This document shows, piece by piece, positions 1-9,611 of a DNA stretch of 64,000 bases (its first letter is position 1; every line of letters begins with the position of its first letter). The notes beneath the pieces are model-generated. The model made no database searches, had not been told where the DNA came from, and worked only from the letters and a program-made list of their open reading frames with translations. Location: contig NZ_QQPQ01000018.1 of the NCBI RefSeq assembly GCF_003346715.1, positions 1-64,000 on the forward strand, given 5' to 3'. This DNA comes from Oceanispirochaeta sp. M1. GTDB taxonomy: Bacteria; Spirochaetota; Spirochaetia; DSM-2461. The translations under genes and the position numbers were made by a program.

Positions 1-96
1 CTATTGTTCATGAAAAAAGATATCTGGCTATGGTTGAATAAGCCAAAACCAATGGCAGAATCAATGTTTTTTTCAGATGGTCAAATGGGGCTGTTT

Positions 97-1164
97 TTAT
101 GAAGCAATTTTATCTTGGACAGCTGTGGATGTTAATATTACTGTTGAAGCTGATTTTACAAGCATCTCCAGTGGTAGTAATAAAGAAAGATATATAATTG
201 CCCCCGTAATAATTGTCGCAATTGTTGGTGTTTTGTATTTCATATTTACAGATCCAAGCTGACGAGGTAATAACTGATCTCGACTGAGAGCCACTGGATA
301 TCGAGACGCAGACATTATTCCCGCATTCGCAGTTGTAAAGAAAGCCAGCATGGAGGCTATTATTATAATTACATACCCAGGATTCCCCATGATAATTTTT
401 GCAGAATCAGCAACAGGTGTCAAAGAGCCCATAAATATGTCAGGTTCTAACGTTCCGGTAATTACGAAAGTAATTAATGTATAAAAAATTGTAACAACAA
501 TTACAGAGGATATCATGCCAAGAGGGATGTTTCTTTTTGGGTTTATTACTTCTTCCGAAACATTGGCTACCTTCAATAATCCTCCAAATGATATAAAAAT
601 AAAACCAGCCGTGATCAATATTTCATTGATTTCAACTGTGAGAAGAGGAGTAAAATGCGATATTTTTACATTGGGTAAGCCAATGATTATATAAACAGAC
701 ATTAGAGAGAATAAACCAATTACCATTACTGTTTGAAAAATGGCAGCTTCTTTTACTCCTCTAATATTTATAACAACAAAAAATATGCATAATATAAGAC
801 CAGAAATTATCGGAGAGATTCCTGTATATAAATAAATAATTTCTGATAAACCAAAGATTGCAAATGAACTTTTCAGAGATAATGCTAACCAACCTAAAAA
901 TCCGGAGATTGTACCAAACATAGGTCCAAATGTCTTATTGATAAAATAATAATCACCACCGGCTTTCGGCATAGCTGTAGATAATTCAATAACACTTAAT
1001 ATCCCTATCAGTCCTAGAAAACCAGCAATAAAATATGAAATAAATACGGCTGGTCCTGCTTTTGAAAAAGCGAGTCCTGGTAAAATAAATATTCCTGAGC
1101 TGATCATTGCACCGGAGGCAATACTAAAAACACCCCAAAAACTAATTCCTTTTTTTAAGAGCAT
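97..1164 (-). CDS. APC-superfamily amino acid permease, C-terminus lost
   Basis: Integral membrane amino-acid transporter of the APC superfamily, probably importing or exchanging an amino acid. The N-terminus carries the family signature (S-G-A-M-I-S-S-G-I-F, about residues 17-26) in the first helix, and about nine or ten hydrophobic segments follow. The protein has 355 residues, while relatives usually have 430-500 residues and 12 helices. Homology-like sequence stops at about residue 344 (S-T-V-I-L-T-S), followed by a short unrelated tail and a stop. None of the three frames downstream to position 1 restores a permease C-terminus. I infer a truncation by rearrangement or insertion, so function is doubtful. 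The gene stands alone, and about 580 bp without a clear gene separate it from the next gene. Confidence 0.75.
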   Translation of the reverse strand: MLLKKGISFWGVFSIASGAMISSGIFILPGLAFSKAGPAVFISYFIAGFLGLIGILSVIELSTAMPKAGGDYYFINKTFGPMFGTISGFLGWLALSLKSSFAIFGLSEIIYLYTGISPIISGLILCIFFVVINIRGVKEAAIFQTVMVIGLFSLMSVYIIIGLPNVKISHFTPLLTVEINEILITAGFIFISFGGLLKVANVSEEVINPKRNIPLGMISSVIVVTIFYTLITFVITGTLEPDIFMGSLTPVADSAKIIMGNPGYVIIIIASMLAFFTTANAGIMSASRYPVALSRDQLLPRQLGSVNMKYKTPTIATIITGAIIYLSLLLPLEMLVKSASTVILTSTAVQDKIAS

Positions 1165-1745
1165 AAAATTCCCCTTAGTATTAAACCTAAAGTATAAATC
1201 AGCAAAAATTGGATAGCGAGTATTTGATCCTCTTTTCTATAAGATATGATCTTCAGAGGAAAGAATTTATATGCTGTTTATTTTGTAGTGTGCCTTTTTA
1301 ATCTTGAACCAAATAGACAGAAGGCCGTTATCAGAAGCGGTTTTCGGGAAGGATGTTAAGCAGTGTATTAGGGAGTAAAAGGAATACTTTCATACTCTTC
1401 TGTTTTCAATGTTAAACTTTCTGACGAACAAAGTGCTTTAAATGGGTGAAATATGGAGATGAAGATTACCAGCCGCTTCATCCAGAGCTTAAAAGATTTT
1501 TATGTAATCTGGACTGGAGCCTATTACTAAAATGATTTTCCTCGCTATTGATCACATTGAAACAAGGATCTTCATTTCCATAGGCATAATGCTGTATTAT
1601 TTTGATTCATGCAGCGAATATTATTCATTCTATTGACCAATCAAATATGATAAAATAAACTATCGAAAATCTATTCAATCGGGCTGAAAAGAAAGGGTGA
1701 CCTTTAAATAGCCGCGAGTAGCCTTAATATACAAAGGATACTTGA
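1165..1745. other. Long intergenic region with possible gene debris
   Basis: No complete gene is visible in this stretch. Plus-strand positions 1443-1535 encode about 30 residues (W-V-K-Y-G-D-E-D-Y-Q-P-L ... N-L-D-W-S-L-L-L-K) ending at a normal stop, with an in-frame stop just upstream. Another frame just before it is open for a short run (V-K-L-S-D-E-Q-S-A-L). This looks like a frameshifted remnant of a coding sequence, but I do not recognise the family. Next to the truncated permease it may mark an old rearrangement. Confidence 0.3.
1633..1661 (+). promoter_or_regulatory. Candidate sigma-70 promoter for the serine hydrolase
   Basis: TTGACC at 1633-1638 and TAAACT at 1656-1661 are separated by 17 bases and lie about 85 bases before the ATG at 1746. 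The -35 box is good and the -10 box weak. This is a visual prediction only. Confidence 0.3.
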
Positions 1746-2753
1746 ATGAACAAATTAATTAAGAAAATAGAATCAGCAGCTCAAAAACAGGATTTCTGGG
1801 GAGTGGTCTCCCTGAGGAAAGATGATGAAACTCTTATTCATCAGAGTTACGGTTTTCGGGAAAAGTCTAATCAAGTGATGAATTCAACAGATACAGCCTT
1901 TGGTTTGGCATCTGGGACGAAGTCTTTCACCTCCGTAGCCATTGGTGTTTTAATGGATCATAAGAAACTAACTCTTGAGTCAACAATGCTTGATTTATTG
2001 GGACAGAAATACTCCTTTATTGATCCAGGGGCTACGATTAAAAACCTGCTGGAACATACATCAGGCATGTATGACTATTATGATGAAGAAACTGTTGAGG
2101 ATTTTGATAACTATCGTGTAGAAATCCCCTGGTGTTATTTAGAAAACCCCAGCGATTATTGGCCTCTCTTCACTGGTAAATCCCCAAAATTTAATCCGGG
2201 AAAACGTTTCTCCTACTCCAATGGAGGCTATGTTCTTCTGGGAATAATAATTGAACGGATTTCAGGAATGCTCTATAGGGATTTCATGACAAAATATGTT
2301 CTGGAACCATCTGGAATGAAAAATTCCGGGTTCTATTCTTTTAATGACCTTCCTGCAAATACTGCTCTGGGCTATACCAGTGTTGAAGGTCAGCTTGTTA
2401 GCAATATATACCACCTGCCTATACGTGGTGGAGGAGATGGGGGAATGTACTCAACATCTGATGATATTCATCGGTTTTGGAAAGCTTTTCTCTCAGGAAA
2501 AATCCTTTCAAAGGAAACCTTGAAAGGGTATCTTCAATCGCAGGTTAAAATCAGCGAAAAATGTGATTACAGTTTCGGCTATTATCTTCCCAGTTCCGAT
2601 TCTGGCACATCTCTCTTGATGGAAGGCTGCGATGTAGGCATAGGATTTAAATCCAAATATATCTTAAAAGAGAATCTAACCCTAACCGTAATTTCAAATA
2701 AAACCGAAGGGGAAAAAGAAATTTTCCGTATCTTGGATGAAGCCTTAAATTAG
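1746..2753 (+). CDS. Serine hydrolase, beta-lactamase class C / AmpH-like family
   Basis: Penicillin-binding-protein-like serine hydrolase of the class C beta-lactamase superfamily (335 residues), probably a peptidase or esterase rather than a resistance enzyme. The nucleophile motif S-x-x-K is at residues 56-59 (SGTK) and the Y-x-N motif at 157-159 (YSN). Where the third motif (H/K-x-G) is expected, the sequence reads E-G-C-D-V-G-I-G-F, so that motif is altered. No signal peptide is visible, which suggests a cytoplasmic enzyme. AAAGGA upstream of the ATG serves as ribosome binding site. The gene is monocistronic. A second member of the family at 48436 keeps all three motifs and has a membrane anchor. 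Confidence 0.8.
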   Translation: MNKLIKKIESAAQKQDFWGVVSLRKDDETLIHQSYGFREKSNQVMNSTDTAFGLASGTKSFTSVAIGVLMDHKKLTLESTMLDLLGQKYSFIDPGATIKNLLEHTSGMYDYYDEETVEDFDNYRVEIPWCYLENPSDYWPLFTGKSPKFNPGKRFSYSNGGYVLLGIIIERISGMLYRDFMTKYVLEPSGMKNSGFYSFNDLPANTALGYTSVEGQLVSNIYHLPIRGGGDGGMYSTSDDIHRFWKAFLSGKILSKETLKGYLQSQVKISEKCDYSFGYYLPSSDSGTSLLMEGCDVGIGFKSKYILKENLTLTVISNKTEGEKEIFRILDEALN

Positions 2754-2764
2754 GAATACAACTT

Positions 2765-2815
2765 CTCTGAAGGTTTATGGATACAGTCTATATGATTGTG
2801 CCTAACCCTTCAGAG
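2765..2815. terminator. Inverted repeat between convergent genes
   Basis: CTCTGAAGGTTTA at 2765-2777 and TAACCCTTCAGAG at 2803-2815 are reverse complements except for one base, with a 25-base loop. It lies just after the serine hydrolase stop and before the chemoreceptor stop on the other strand. There is no strong T-run, so its role as a terminator is uncertain. Confidence 0.4.
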
Positions 2816-2929
2816 GAGTAATCACACCCCTATTTTTTACGAAGGGCTAAGACTGCAACATTGTCTGTTATTGCAGCTATTTTGTATTCCATTTAAATCT
2901 TCAATCGCCTGGTCAATAAACATCCAGTT

Positions 2930-4756
2930 TTAAGAAATAAGGAGTTCCTTGTTTAAGCTCATGGAGATGGTGTCATTATTTATCTTGAAGAACCCCATGG
3001 ATGACCTTAACTGATCAGCCTGGCTGGAGAGTTCTTCAGACATGGCAGCCATTTCTTCTGATGAGGATGCATTCTGCTGAATGACTTCATCGAGTTGCCT
3101 TATGGCTGTACTGGCTTGTTCAACACCAGTGTTTTGTTCATTGCTGGAGTAACTGATTTCTTGTATAAGAACGGCAGTCTTTTGAATATCCGGCAGTATT
3201 TTGCTCAAGAGACTACCCGCTGTTTCTGCGACCTTCACACTGGTCTTGCTCAGTTCAATTATCTCCTTTGCAGCACTCCGGCTCTGCTCTGCCAACTTGC
3301 GAACTTCTTTAGCAACTACAGCAAAGCCCTTCCCTTCATTTCCGGCTCGTGCAGCTTCGAGAGCAGCATTGAGTGCCAGTAAATTGGTATTTCGGGCGAT
3401 CTCATCAATTATATAAATTTTATCGGAGATCATATTCATTGCTTCTATTGTTTTATCTACAGCCTCTCCACCGGAACCTGAATCGGCGGCCGCCTTTTTT
3501 GAAAGTTCACTTGTTTCAATGGTATTGCTTGTGGTTTGTCTCAGGGTCGAACTGATTTGCTCCATTGTGGCCGACACTTCTTCTGCAGAGGCCGCCTGTT
3601 CTGCGGCTCCTGCAGACATTTGCTGGGCGGTAGAACTGAGCTGCTGGCTTCCTGAGGCAACATTATCTACTGCGTTCATAATTTCATTAACAATCTTGGT
3701 AAATTGCCCTTTCATTTTGTCTAAAGAAGAAAATAGTCCCCCTATCTCATCCTTCCGCAGTATCAATTTGGTATCAAGAGAACTGGTCAAATCTCCTTCT
3801 GAAATCAGATGTGCAAATGCAGCGACCTTATTAATGGGATTCACAATAGATTGGACGATCAGAAAAATCACCACTGTCAAAAGCAGGATACTAAGCATTG
3901 TAGCAATAATTGATATTTTAGCTATCTTAATGACACCGGAATAAATATCCTTCTCATTTGCCGTAACAGCGACAATCCATCCTTTAGATTCAATTGTTCT
4001 GAAGTTTACGGTTTTCATCACATTTTCGTAGACATAAGAAAAAGTCCCATTTTTCTTATCAAGAATCTTTAATCCAAAATCGTACCTGGATAAATTTTCC
4101 TTCAATACTTTTTCTTTTTGGGGGTGGGCAATCAGCAGGCCTGTCTCATCCATCAAATAAGCATAACCCTCACGGCCAATGACTATGGGTGTGATATGAG
4201 TTGAAATAAATTCATTCATTTTAAGTGATCCGAATAATACTCCCTGGATAACACCATCTACCCGAATAGGTGTTGAGACAACAAACACCGGCTGATTAGA
4301 AATTTTGCTATTAATGATTTCCGAAGAAAAATACTCTCCATTTATGGATGCCCTGAAATAGGCACGGTCAGCCACATTGAGGGATCCGACCTGGGTTGGG
4401 TCATTTGAGGCTATAATGGCCCCATTTGTATCTGTCAAAGCCAGTATCTCAAACTGCGGCATTAAATCAATGCTGGCAAGAAGAGTCTGATTTGTATCAT
4501 TCCTGGTTTCTTCATTATTGGTCTTGAGTATCTCTTTGAACTGGTCATTCAGAGTCAAAACTTTAATACTATTTATTGATTCAATGGCAAACTCATTTGT
4601 AGATCTATGTAATGAGTCTGTTATTTGTTCCAGGCTGTTTCCAACAATATCTGTTATCTCACTCTTTGTTGCCACAAATGTGATGATAGAAAGGGCAGAC
4701 ATAATCAAAACAATAGTTAGCAAAACAGGTAAAAGAAATTGATACTTCAGTTTCAT
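2930..4756 (-). CDS. Methyl-accepting chemotaxis protein with Cache sensor domain
   Basis: Transmembrane chemoreceptor of 608 residues. A first membrane helix (about 8-30) is followed by an extracytoplasmic double-Cache-type ligand-binding region (about 35-275), where [12 protein letters not shown] and [10 protein letters not shown] mark two PAS-like repeats. A second helix (about 280-303), a HAMP linker and the cytoplasmic signalling coiled coil follow. The conserved hairpin tip is visible as [18 protein letters not shown]. It should control a CheA/CheW array; no che genes lie nearby, so it is an orphan receptor. The ligand is unknown, but double-Cache domains often bind amino acids or small organic acids. 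Confidence 0.93.
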   Translation of the reverse strand: MKLKYQFLLPVLLTIVLIMSALSIITFVATKSEITDIVGNSLEQITDSLHRSTNEFAIESINSIKVLTLNDQFKEILKTNNEETRNDTNQTLLASIDLMPQFEILALTDTNGAIIASNDPTQVGSLNVADRAYFRASINGEYFSSEIINSKISNQPVFVVSTPIRVDGVIQGVLFGSLKMNEFISTHITPIVIGREGYAYLMDETGLLIAHPQKEKVLKENLSRYDFGLKILDKKNGTFSYVYENVMKTVNFRTIESKGWIVAVTANEKDIYSGVIKIAKISIIATMLSILLLTVVIFLIVQSIVNPINKVAAFAHLISEGDLTSSLDTKLILRKDEIGGLFSSLDKMKGQFTKIVNEIMNAVDNVASGSQQLSSTAQQMSAGAAEQAASAEEVSATMEQISSTLRQTTSNTIETSELSKKAAADSGSGGEAVDKTIEAMNMISDKIYIIDEIARNTNLLALNAALEAARAGNEGKGFAVVAKEVRKLAEQSRSAAKEIIELSKTSVKVAETAGSLLSKILPDIQKTAVLIQEISYSSNEQNTGVEQASTAIRQLDEVIQQNASSSEEMAAMSEELSSQADQLRSSMGFFKINNDTISMSLNKELLIS

Positions 4757-5099
4757 ACTAATATTCCGGAATTGTATTTTCGACTCATAGTGAACTCCTG
4801 TTATTCTCTAATCGAAATATACTAAAGCCGGACCTGAGAATTCTCTATCGACCAAAAGGATGAAATTGATGTCATATGGATAAAAAGTGAGTTTTTTGGG
4901 GATATTCTGTAGATGGAAGGCTGGTTTGACTCTCATTGTAATCATTGTCGGTAGCTATAATTGAATAATGATATATTGGCCATTCATATAAAACTTCAGA
5001 ACTATTCCCATTTTTGAAATAAGTATTCCCAATTATTACATAGTAGATCCCCATGATATTGCCTTATAATTTTAATCAGAGATGATAAACGGAGGAAGT
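4757..5099. other. Intergenic region without a convincing gene
   Basis: This divergent spacer separates the chemoreceptor (minus) from the desaturase-Rieske gene (plus) and presumably holds both promoters. A 60-codon minus-strand open frame at 4872-5054 has no clear ribosome binding site and no recognisable motif, so I do not call it a gene. Confidence 0.4.
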
Positions 5100-6443
5100 A
5101 TGGAGAATAAGTTCGAAAAGTGGTACAGCTGCGACATAGAGAGAGAAACCCTTCTGAAATTTATGGAGAGAAGTAATTCAAAAGGGCTGATCCGGATATC
5201 CCTGCATCTTACGGTTCTTATAGCTTTGGGATATCTATCTTTTAGACTTATAGGAACGTATTGGATGTATCCCTCATTTTTTGCTTATGGGACAGTCTAT
5301 TGTTTTCTTAATCATGTCATGCATGAAACCCATCATAGAACTCCCTTCAAATCCAATGCCCTGAATGAATCGGTCCATTGGATAACAGCCTTTGCTCACG
5401 GTGCAGAGCCGATTTTTGACAGATGGGGACATGCCCAGCATCATACCTATACCTATTTCCCCGATGTTGATCCTGAGGTACCCAATCCAAGGCCCATAAA
5501 GATATCTGTTATCCTTGGTCAGTTCTTCGGTATAGGGATTATAAAACCCATACCCATTATCAAACATGCCCTTGGAATAATTGACTCATACACAGAGAAT
5601 CTTGTTCCCGAATCTGATTGGAAAAAGATGATCTGGAGCTCCAGATTATGGGTTCTCGGTTATGCTGCCATCATATTTTCCTCTATATATTTCCAGACCT
5701 TTCTACCTTTGGTGTTTACGCTGTTTGCCAGGTTTTACGGGGCCTTTATACCGACAATGCTCAACCATACTCAGCATGTTGGACTGGAAGAAAATGTCTA
5801 TGATCATCGTCTCTGTACCAGAAATGTCAAAGTAAACCCGATCCTTTCCTTCTTCTACTGGAATATGGAATATCATATAGAGCACCATATATATCCGGGT
5901 GTCCCCTTCCATGCCCTCTCTAAGCTGAACAATGAGGTCAAAGACCAGCTGCCCAGGCCATATAAGAGTGTGTGGGCAGCCTATAAAGAACTGATACCTA
6001 CAATCATAAAACAGCAGAAAGAATCAGATTATCATGTGACACCTGTTCTTCCCCAGCTGAAGAGCTCAAAAACTGATGAAAACAGTGGAGAAAGGGAAAT
6101 AAGAATATTTGAGGATGCAGAAGGATTCTGGGTCTCTTCCATTAAAGCGGAAGAACTCAAATCAAACGGGGTACTCCCCTTTAAATACGAAAGTAAGGAA
6201 TATGCGGTTTACAGGATCGGGGGTAATTTTTTTGCCAGTGATGCAAGATGCACCCATGCTGGAGCCCTGCTCAGCAAAGGCATGGTCATCGGAGAGAGCA
6301 TTGAGTGCCCCGCACATCAGGGACGTTTTAATATCAAATCTGGAGAAGCCACCCACTCACCGGCATGTGATAGATTAAAAATCTACAACACCCGGATTAT
6401 TGATTCAATTGTATATATCTGCTTCCCCGGTAAAGACAATTGA
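5100..6443 (+). CDS. Fatty acid desaturase-like di-iron enzyme fused to a Rieske [2Fe-2S] domain
   Basis: Predicted membrane di-iron oxygenase or desaturase with its own electron-transfer domain (447 residues). I place the start at 5100 because GGAGG lies four bases before this ATG; an in-frame ATG at 5082 lacks such a site. Histidine boxes are HETHH (75-79), HAQHH (111-115), HTQH near 223-226 and HIEHH (259-263), with hydrophobic segments between them. Residues about 330-447 form a Rieske domain: C-T-H at 384-386 and C-P-A-H at 403-406, 16 residues apart. This matches MocD (desaturase-like) plus MocE (Rieske ferredoxin) of rhizopine catabolism joined in one chain. The substrate is unknown and could be a lipid, alkyl chain or small methylated compound. 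The reaction should need O2, which is notable next to anaerobic pathways. Confidence 0.85.
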   Translation: MENKFEKWYSCDIERETLLKFMERSNSKGLIRISLHLTVLIALGYLSFRLIGTYWMYPSFFAYGTVYCFLNHVMHETHHRTPFKSNALNESVHWITAFAHGAEPIFDRWGHAQHHTYTYFPDVDPEVPNPRPIKISVILGQFFGIGIIKPIPIIKHALGIIDSYTENLVPESDWKKMIWSSRLWVLGYAAIIFSSIYFQTFLPLVFTLFARFYGAFIPTMLNHTQHVGLEENVYDHRLCTRNVKVNPILSFFYWNMEYHIEHHIYPGVPFHALSKLNNEVKDQLPRPYKSVWAAYKELIPTIIKQQKESDYHVTPVLPQLKSSKTDENSGEREIRIFEDAEGFWVSSIKAEELKSNGVLPFKYESKEYAVYRIGGNFFASDARCTHAGALLSKGMVIGESIECPAHQGRFNIKSGEATHSPACDRLKIYNTRIIDSIVYICFPGKDN

Positions 6444-6449
6444 GAATGA

Positions 6450-7841
6450 CTAAGAAAGGGCGCCTGACTTCAAACCGGAGGCGTGCAGGAGCTCTTTTAT
6501 CAGAGTAAGGCTCTCGTTGTAACCTTCCTGGAACTTATCTTCACAGCGGACAGTAAGATGAGGCTCAGTGTTAGATTTCCGGATTATCCAGAATCCATGA
6601 TTGGATTCTCTTCGGATTCCATCTACATCAGAGTACTCATCCCCGGCATTATCTAAATATCTTTTAACGCCATCAAGGAACAAATCAGGATTCTTATCAT
6701 GCAGCTTTACACGGATCTCACCGCTGTCATGGAATAAGGGTATCCGTTTTTTCATGTTCAGCAGGGAATCCGGTTTTGAATAAAAAACCTGCAAAACCTT
6801 CACTGCTGTAAAGAGGGCATCATCAAAATTACCATTCTCTTTATAATAGAAGTGACCGCTGGTTTCACCTGCCAGATGGATACCCATCTCCAGCATCTTT
6901 TCTTTCTGGTTAGTATGACCCACTTTCCAAAGAAGCGGCTTACCTCCCATACTTTCAACTTCATCAATAAAGAAACGGCTTGCCTTTACTTCGCTCATAA
7001 TTACGGCAGAGGGATGATCCTCAAGAATCTCCTTAGCGAGGAGAACAAGAAGCTGATCTCCATAGTAAAGTTGTCCTTCTGCATCAACAACAGCCAGGCG
7101 GTCTCCATCTCCATCAAATGAGATTCCCAAGTCAGCTTCATGTTTAAGAATTGTCTCTTTCAGCATCCTCACATTCTTCTCCACACAGGGATCAGGATGA
7201 TGGTTGGGGAAATTCCCATCTATTTCAGCACAGATTAAAATATGCTCACCCGGAAGATTTTCTGTGAATTTCTTAATAACAGAGGCGACTGCTCCATTCC
7301 CCGGATCCCATACGATCTTCAGATCTGAAGGCTTATCTTTCTTAAGAAATGAATGGACATAGTCAATATAGGCAGCCTTGATATCTTTTTCCTGTACCCG
7401 GCCTTTTCCTCCTGTAAAAGCACCCTCCCGACAGATATGCTCCAAACGTGTAAGATCATCACCATGGAAGGGCAGCTTATTACTGATAAACTTGAATCCA
7501 TTGTATTCAGCAGGATTATGACTGGCTGTTACCATCACGGATGCGGTAATATCCAGATAAGATAATGAGAAATATACAGTTCCAACTGGAACGAGACCGA
7601 TATCCGTAACATCAATTCCCGAATCAAGAAGCCCTTTAATAAGCTGCTTTGAAAAATCTTCAGAGGAGAGTCTTCCATCCCTTCCTACCACACATTTCTT
7701 TTGTCCATGTTCTGTTAAAAAAGATGCAAAAGATCTGCCTATAAAATAAGAATCCATGCTGTTCAGATCTTTGTCTATTATCCCTCTGATATCACAGGAT
7801 TTAATTATTTTCTTTGATAAAAGATGTCCCTTATATTCCAC
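6450..7841 (-). CDS. Phosphomannomutase / phosphoglucomutase
   Basis: Alpha-D-phosphohexomutase (463 residues) interconverting hexose 1- and 6-phosphates, the AlgC/ManB type. The phosphoserine loop T-A-S-H-N-P has Ser107, the metal site D-G-D-G-D-R is at 243-248, the sugar-binding loop G-E-T-S-G-H is near 315, and the C-terminal phosphate-binding loop is R-K-S-N-T-E-P. It is the last gene of a minus-strand operon and starts three bases after the histidine kinase stop, so it is co-transcribed with a transporter and a two-component system. That suggests it works on the imported substrate or its product. Glucose versus mannose preference cannot be read from sequence. Confidence 0.9.
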   Translation of the reverse strand: MEYKGHLLSKKIIKSCDIRGIIDKDLNSMDSYFIGRSFASFLTEHGQKKCVVGRDGRLSSEDFSKQLIKGLLDSGIDVTDIGLVPVGTVYFSLSYLDITASVMVTASHNPAEYNGFKFISNKLPFHGDDLTRLEHICREGAFTGGKGRVQEKDIKAAYIDYVHSFLKKDKPSDLKIVWDPGNGAVASVIKKFTENLPGEHILICAEIDGNFPNHHPDPCVEKNVRMLKETILKHEADLGISFDGDGDRLAVVDAEGQLYYGDQLLVLLAKEILEDHPSAVIMSEVKASRFFIDEVESMGGKPLLWKVGHTNQKEKMLEMGIHLAGETSGHFYYKENGNFDDALFTAVKVLQVFYSKPDSLLNMKKRIPLFHDSGEIRVKLHDKNPDLFLDGVKRYLDNAGDEYSDVDGIRRESNHGFWIIRKSNTEPHLTVRCEDKFQEGYNESLTLIKELLHASGLKSGALS

Positions 7842-7844
7842 TTT

Positions 7845-9611
7845 TCAGTTCTCCTTCAGTCGAGGCAGGATAACACGAAAACAGCTGCCCTTTCCTTTTT
7901 CACTTTCGACCTCAATAAAGCCTTTGAGCTCCTCAGCCATATGTTGTGCGATAGTCAGACCTAATCCACTGCCGCTGATATTTCTATTTTTTCTCTTTTC
8001 ACCCCGGTAGAATCGTTCAAAGATCTTTTCAAGATCCCCCGGAGGGATTCCCATTCCTGTATCACGGACTTCAATAACCAGATATTTAGGATCATTGCCT
8101 GATTCCATATCATAAAGACTGATAACCACCTTTGAATTCTGAGATGAATACTTGAGAGCATTATCATAGAGATTCATAATAATTTGCCGAAACCAGCCGG
8201 GAACAGAATAAAAGGGTTCCAGAGCATCTGATACATCAAGCTCCGTATGAATACTTTTCTCCAAAGCTCTGGGTTCCAGAGATTGAACAAGCTCTCCCAG
8301 GATGTCTGCAGGATCAAATAACTTCTTACGGATCTCCCCCATCTCCCCGTTTATCTGTGAAAGTAATAGAAGCTCATTGATCAGTTTTTTCAATCTCTGA
8401 GATTCGATGTCGATAATGTTCAGCGCTGTGTTCCTGTCCTCGGAATCAAGATTTCCCCAGGATTTAAGAGTCTCCACAAAACCGATTATTATGGTTAGAG
8501 GAGTTTTAAGCTCATGAGATACATTGGACACAAAATCATCTTTCAGCCTCTCCAGCCTTCGAATCTCGGTCACATCCTGAAGTATCACCAGAGAACCGCT
8601 GTGCTCATTTGGTTCATACTTACTGAACACCGCATCAATACTTACTTCCAGGAGTATATCTTCGGGTGTCTTAACAGATAACGACGTAGATTCATATGTC
8701 TGATTTACATCAAGACACTCTTTCAATATAACTTCAAGTGTCTGGTTTCGATCCTGCTCTTTATCCCGGATCTTAAAAAGATGGACTTTGTTCAGACTCA
8801 GTATCATCTCGGCGGCATGATTGACCATGATGATGGAATTTTCAGCATCAACCATAAGCATACCGGTTTTAAGATGTGCCAGCATTGTATTGATGCGGCT
8901 GTTCTTTTTATTATCCGAAATTATCAGATGATTATACCGATCCACAAGATTGTTGAACTGCTCTGCCAGAAGAAGGAATTCCGGGGTTTCCGACTCAACG
9001 GAGATTTTATTCATCCCGCCACCCGATGATTGAGTAAACTTCAAAAACTCACTCAGTGGTTTCCTGTACTGAAGTACAGAAAGTCTTGCATAGGCAAGGA
9101 CAAGTACCACAACAATGACACTCAAAATGAGAAGGAATAATAGAAGTACCCAGAAAAATTGCCCTGTCTCCCTAATCCTGTAGATCACAGAAATTACTAT
9201 CTCTCGATTTGAAACAGTCAGTTTCTCAGCTACAGTGATAATATAAAATCCGGCACGATGATCACGCCTTGAACTCAGTGTTTGACCATGCTTTTTTGCT
9301 TCAGAGATATCCGCATCAATATATTTTCCTGCGATGGCACTATTACTTTTACGGGAATCAGCCATCAGATAAGAGTCGGAATTGATAATGATAATCTGGG
9401 CATCCATCAGAGCTGCCTGCTGCTTCACCGTTCTCTGAGCAGTCACGGAATCATCTTCCAGAAGAACAGCAAGCTGACGGATATCAGCTCTGCCGCGTGC
9501 CTTCACAGAAGAGATAAAAAGATTGGTTGTATAGAGATAAAAAAACAGACCACTCAGGGCAAGGACTATAAGGAGAATCAATATAATATAGAGGTGTTTC
9601 TTTCCATTCAT
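7845..9611 (-). CDS. PhoR-like sensor histidine kinase
   Basis: Membrane sensor kinase of 588 residues. TM1 (about 8-30) and TM2 (about 152-175) flank an extracytoplasmic sensor loop of about 120 residues. A linker, a PAS domain (about 241-350), a HisKA domain with phosphoacceptor His366 (V-S-H-E-L-K-T-P) and a HATPase_c domain with N-box (N-L-Y-D-N-A-L-K-Y-S), G1 (D-T-G-M-G-I-P) and G2 (G-S-G-L-G-L) follow. The start codon overlaps the response regulator stop (ATGA), showing translational coupling. The architecture equals PhoR, but the phosphate-specific pst/phoU genes are absent. The neighbouring binding-protein transporter suggests that it senses that solute. Confidence 0.92.
   Translation of the reverse strand: MNGKKHLYIILILLIVLALSGLFFYLYTTNLFISSVKARGRADIRQLAVLLEDDSVTAQRTVKQQAALMDAQIIIINSDSYLMADSRKSNSAIAGKYIDADISEAKKHGQTLSSRRDHRAGFYIITVAEKLTVSNREIVISVIYRIRETGQFFWVLLLFLLILSVIVVVLVLAYARLSVLQYRKPLSEFLKFTQSSGGGMNKISVESETPEFLLLAEQFNNLVDRYNHLIISDNKKNSRINTMLAHLKTGMLMVDAENSIIMVNHAAEMILSLNKVHLFKIRDKEQDRNQTLEVILKECLDVNQTYESTSLSVKTPEDILLEVSIDAVFSKYEPNEHSGSLVILQDVTEIRRLERLKDDFVSNVSHELKTPLTIIIGFVETLKSWGNLDSEDRNTALNIIDIESQRLKKLINELLLLSQINGEMGEIRKKLFDPADILGELVQSLEPRALEKSIHTELDVSDALEPFYSVPGWFRQIIMNLYDNALKYSSQNSKVVISLYDMESGNDPKYLVIEVRDTGMGIPPGDLEKIFERFYRGEKRKNRNISGSGLGLTIAQHMAEELKGFIEVESEKGKGSCFRVILPRLKEN

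Noticed and set aside
77-262. A 61-codon plus-strand open frame near the window start.
   Set aside because: It overlaps the truncated permease on the opposite strand and has no motif.
4872-5054. A 60-codon minus-strand open frame in the gap before the desaturase-Rieske gene.
   Set aside because: No ribosome binding site, signal or homology is visible; I treat it as chance.
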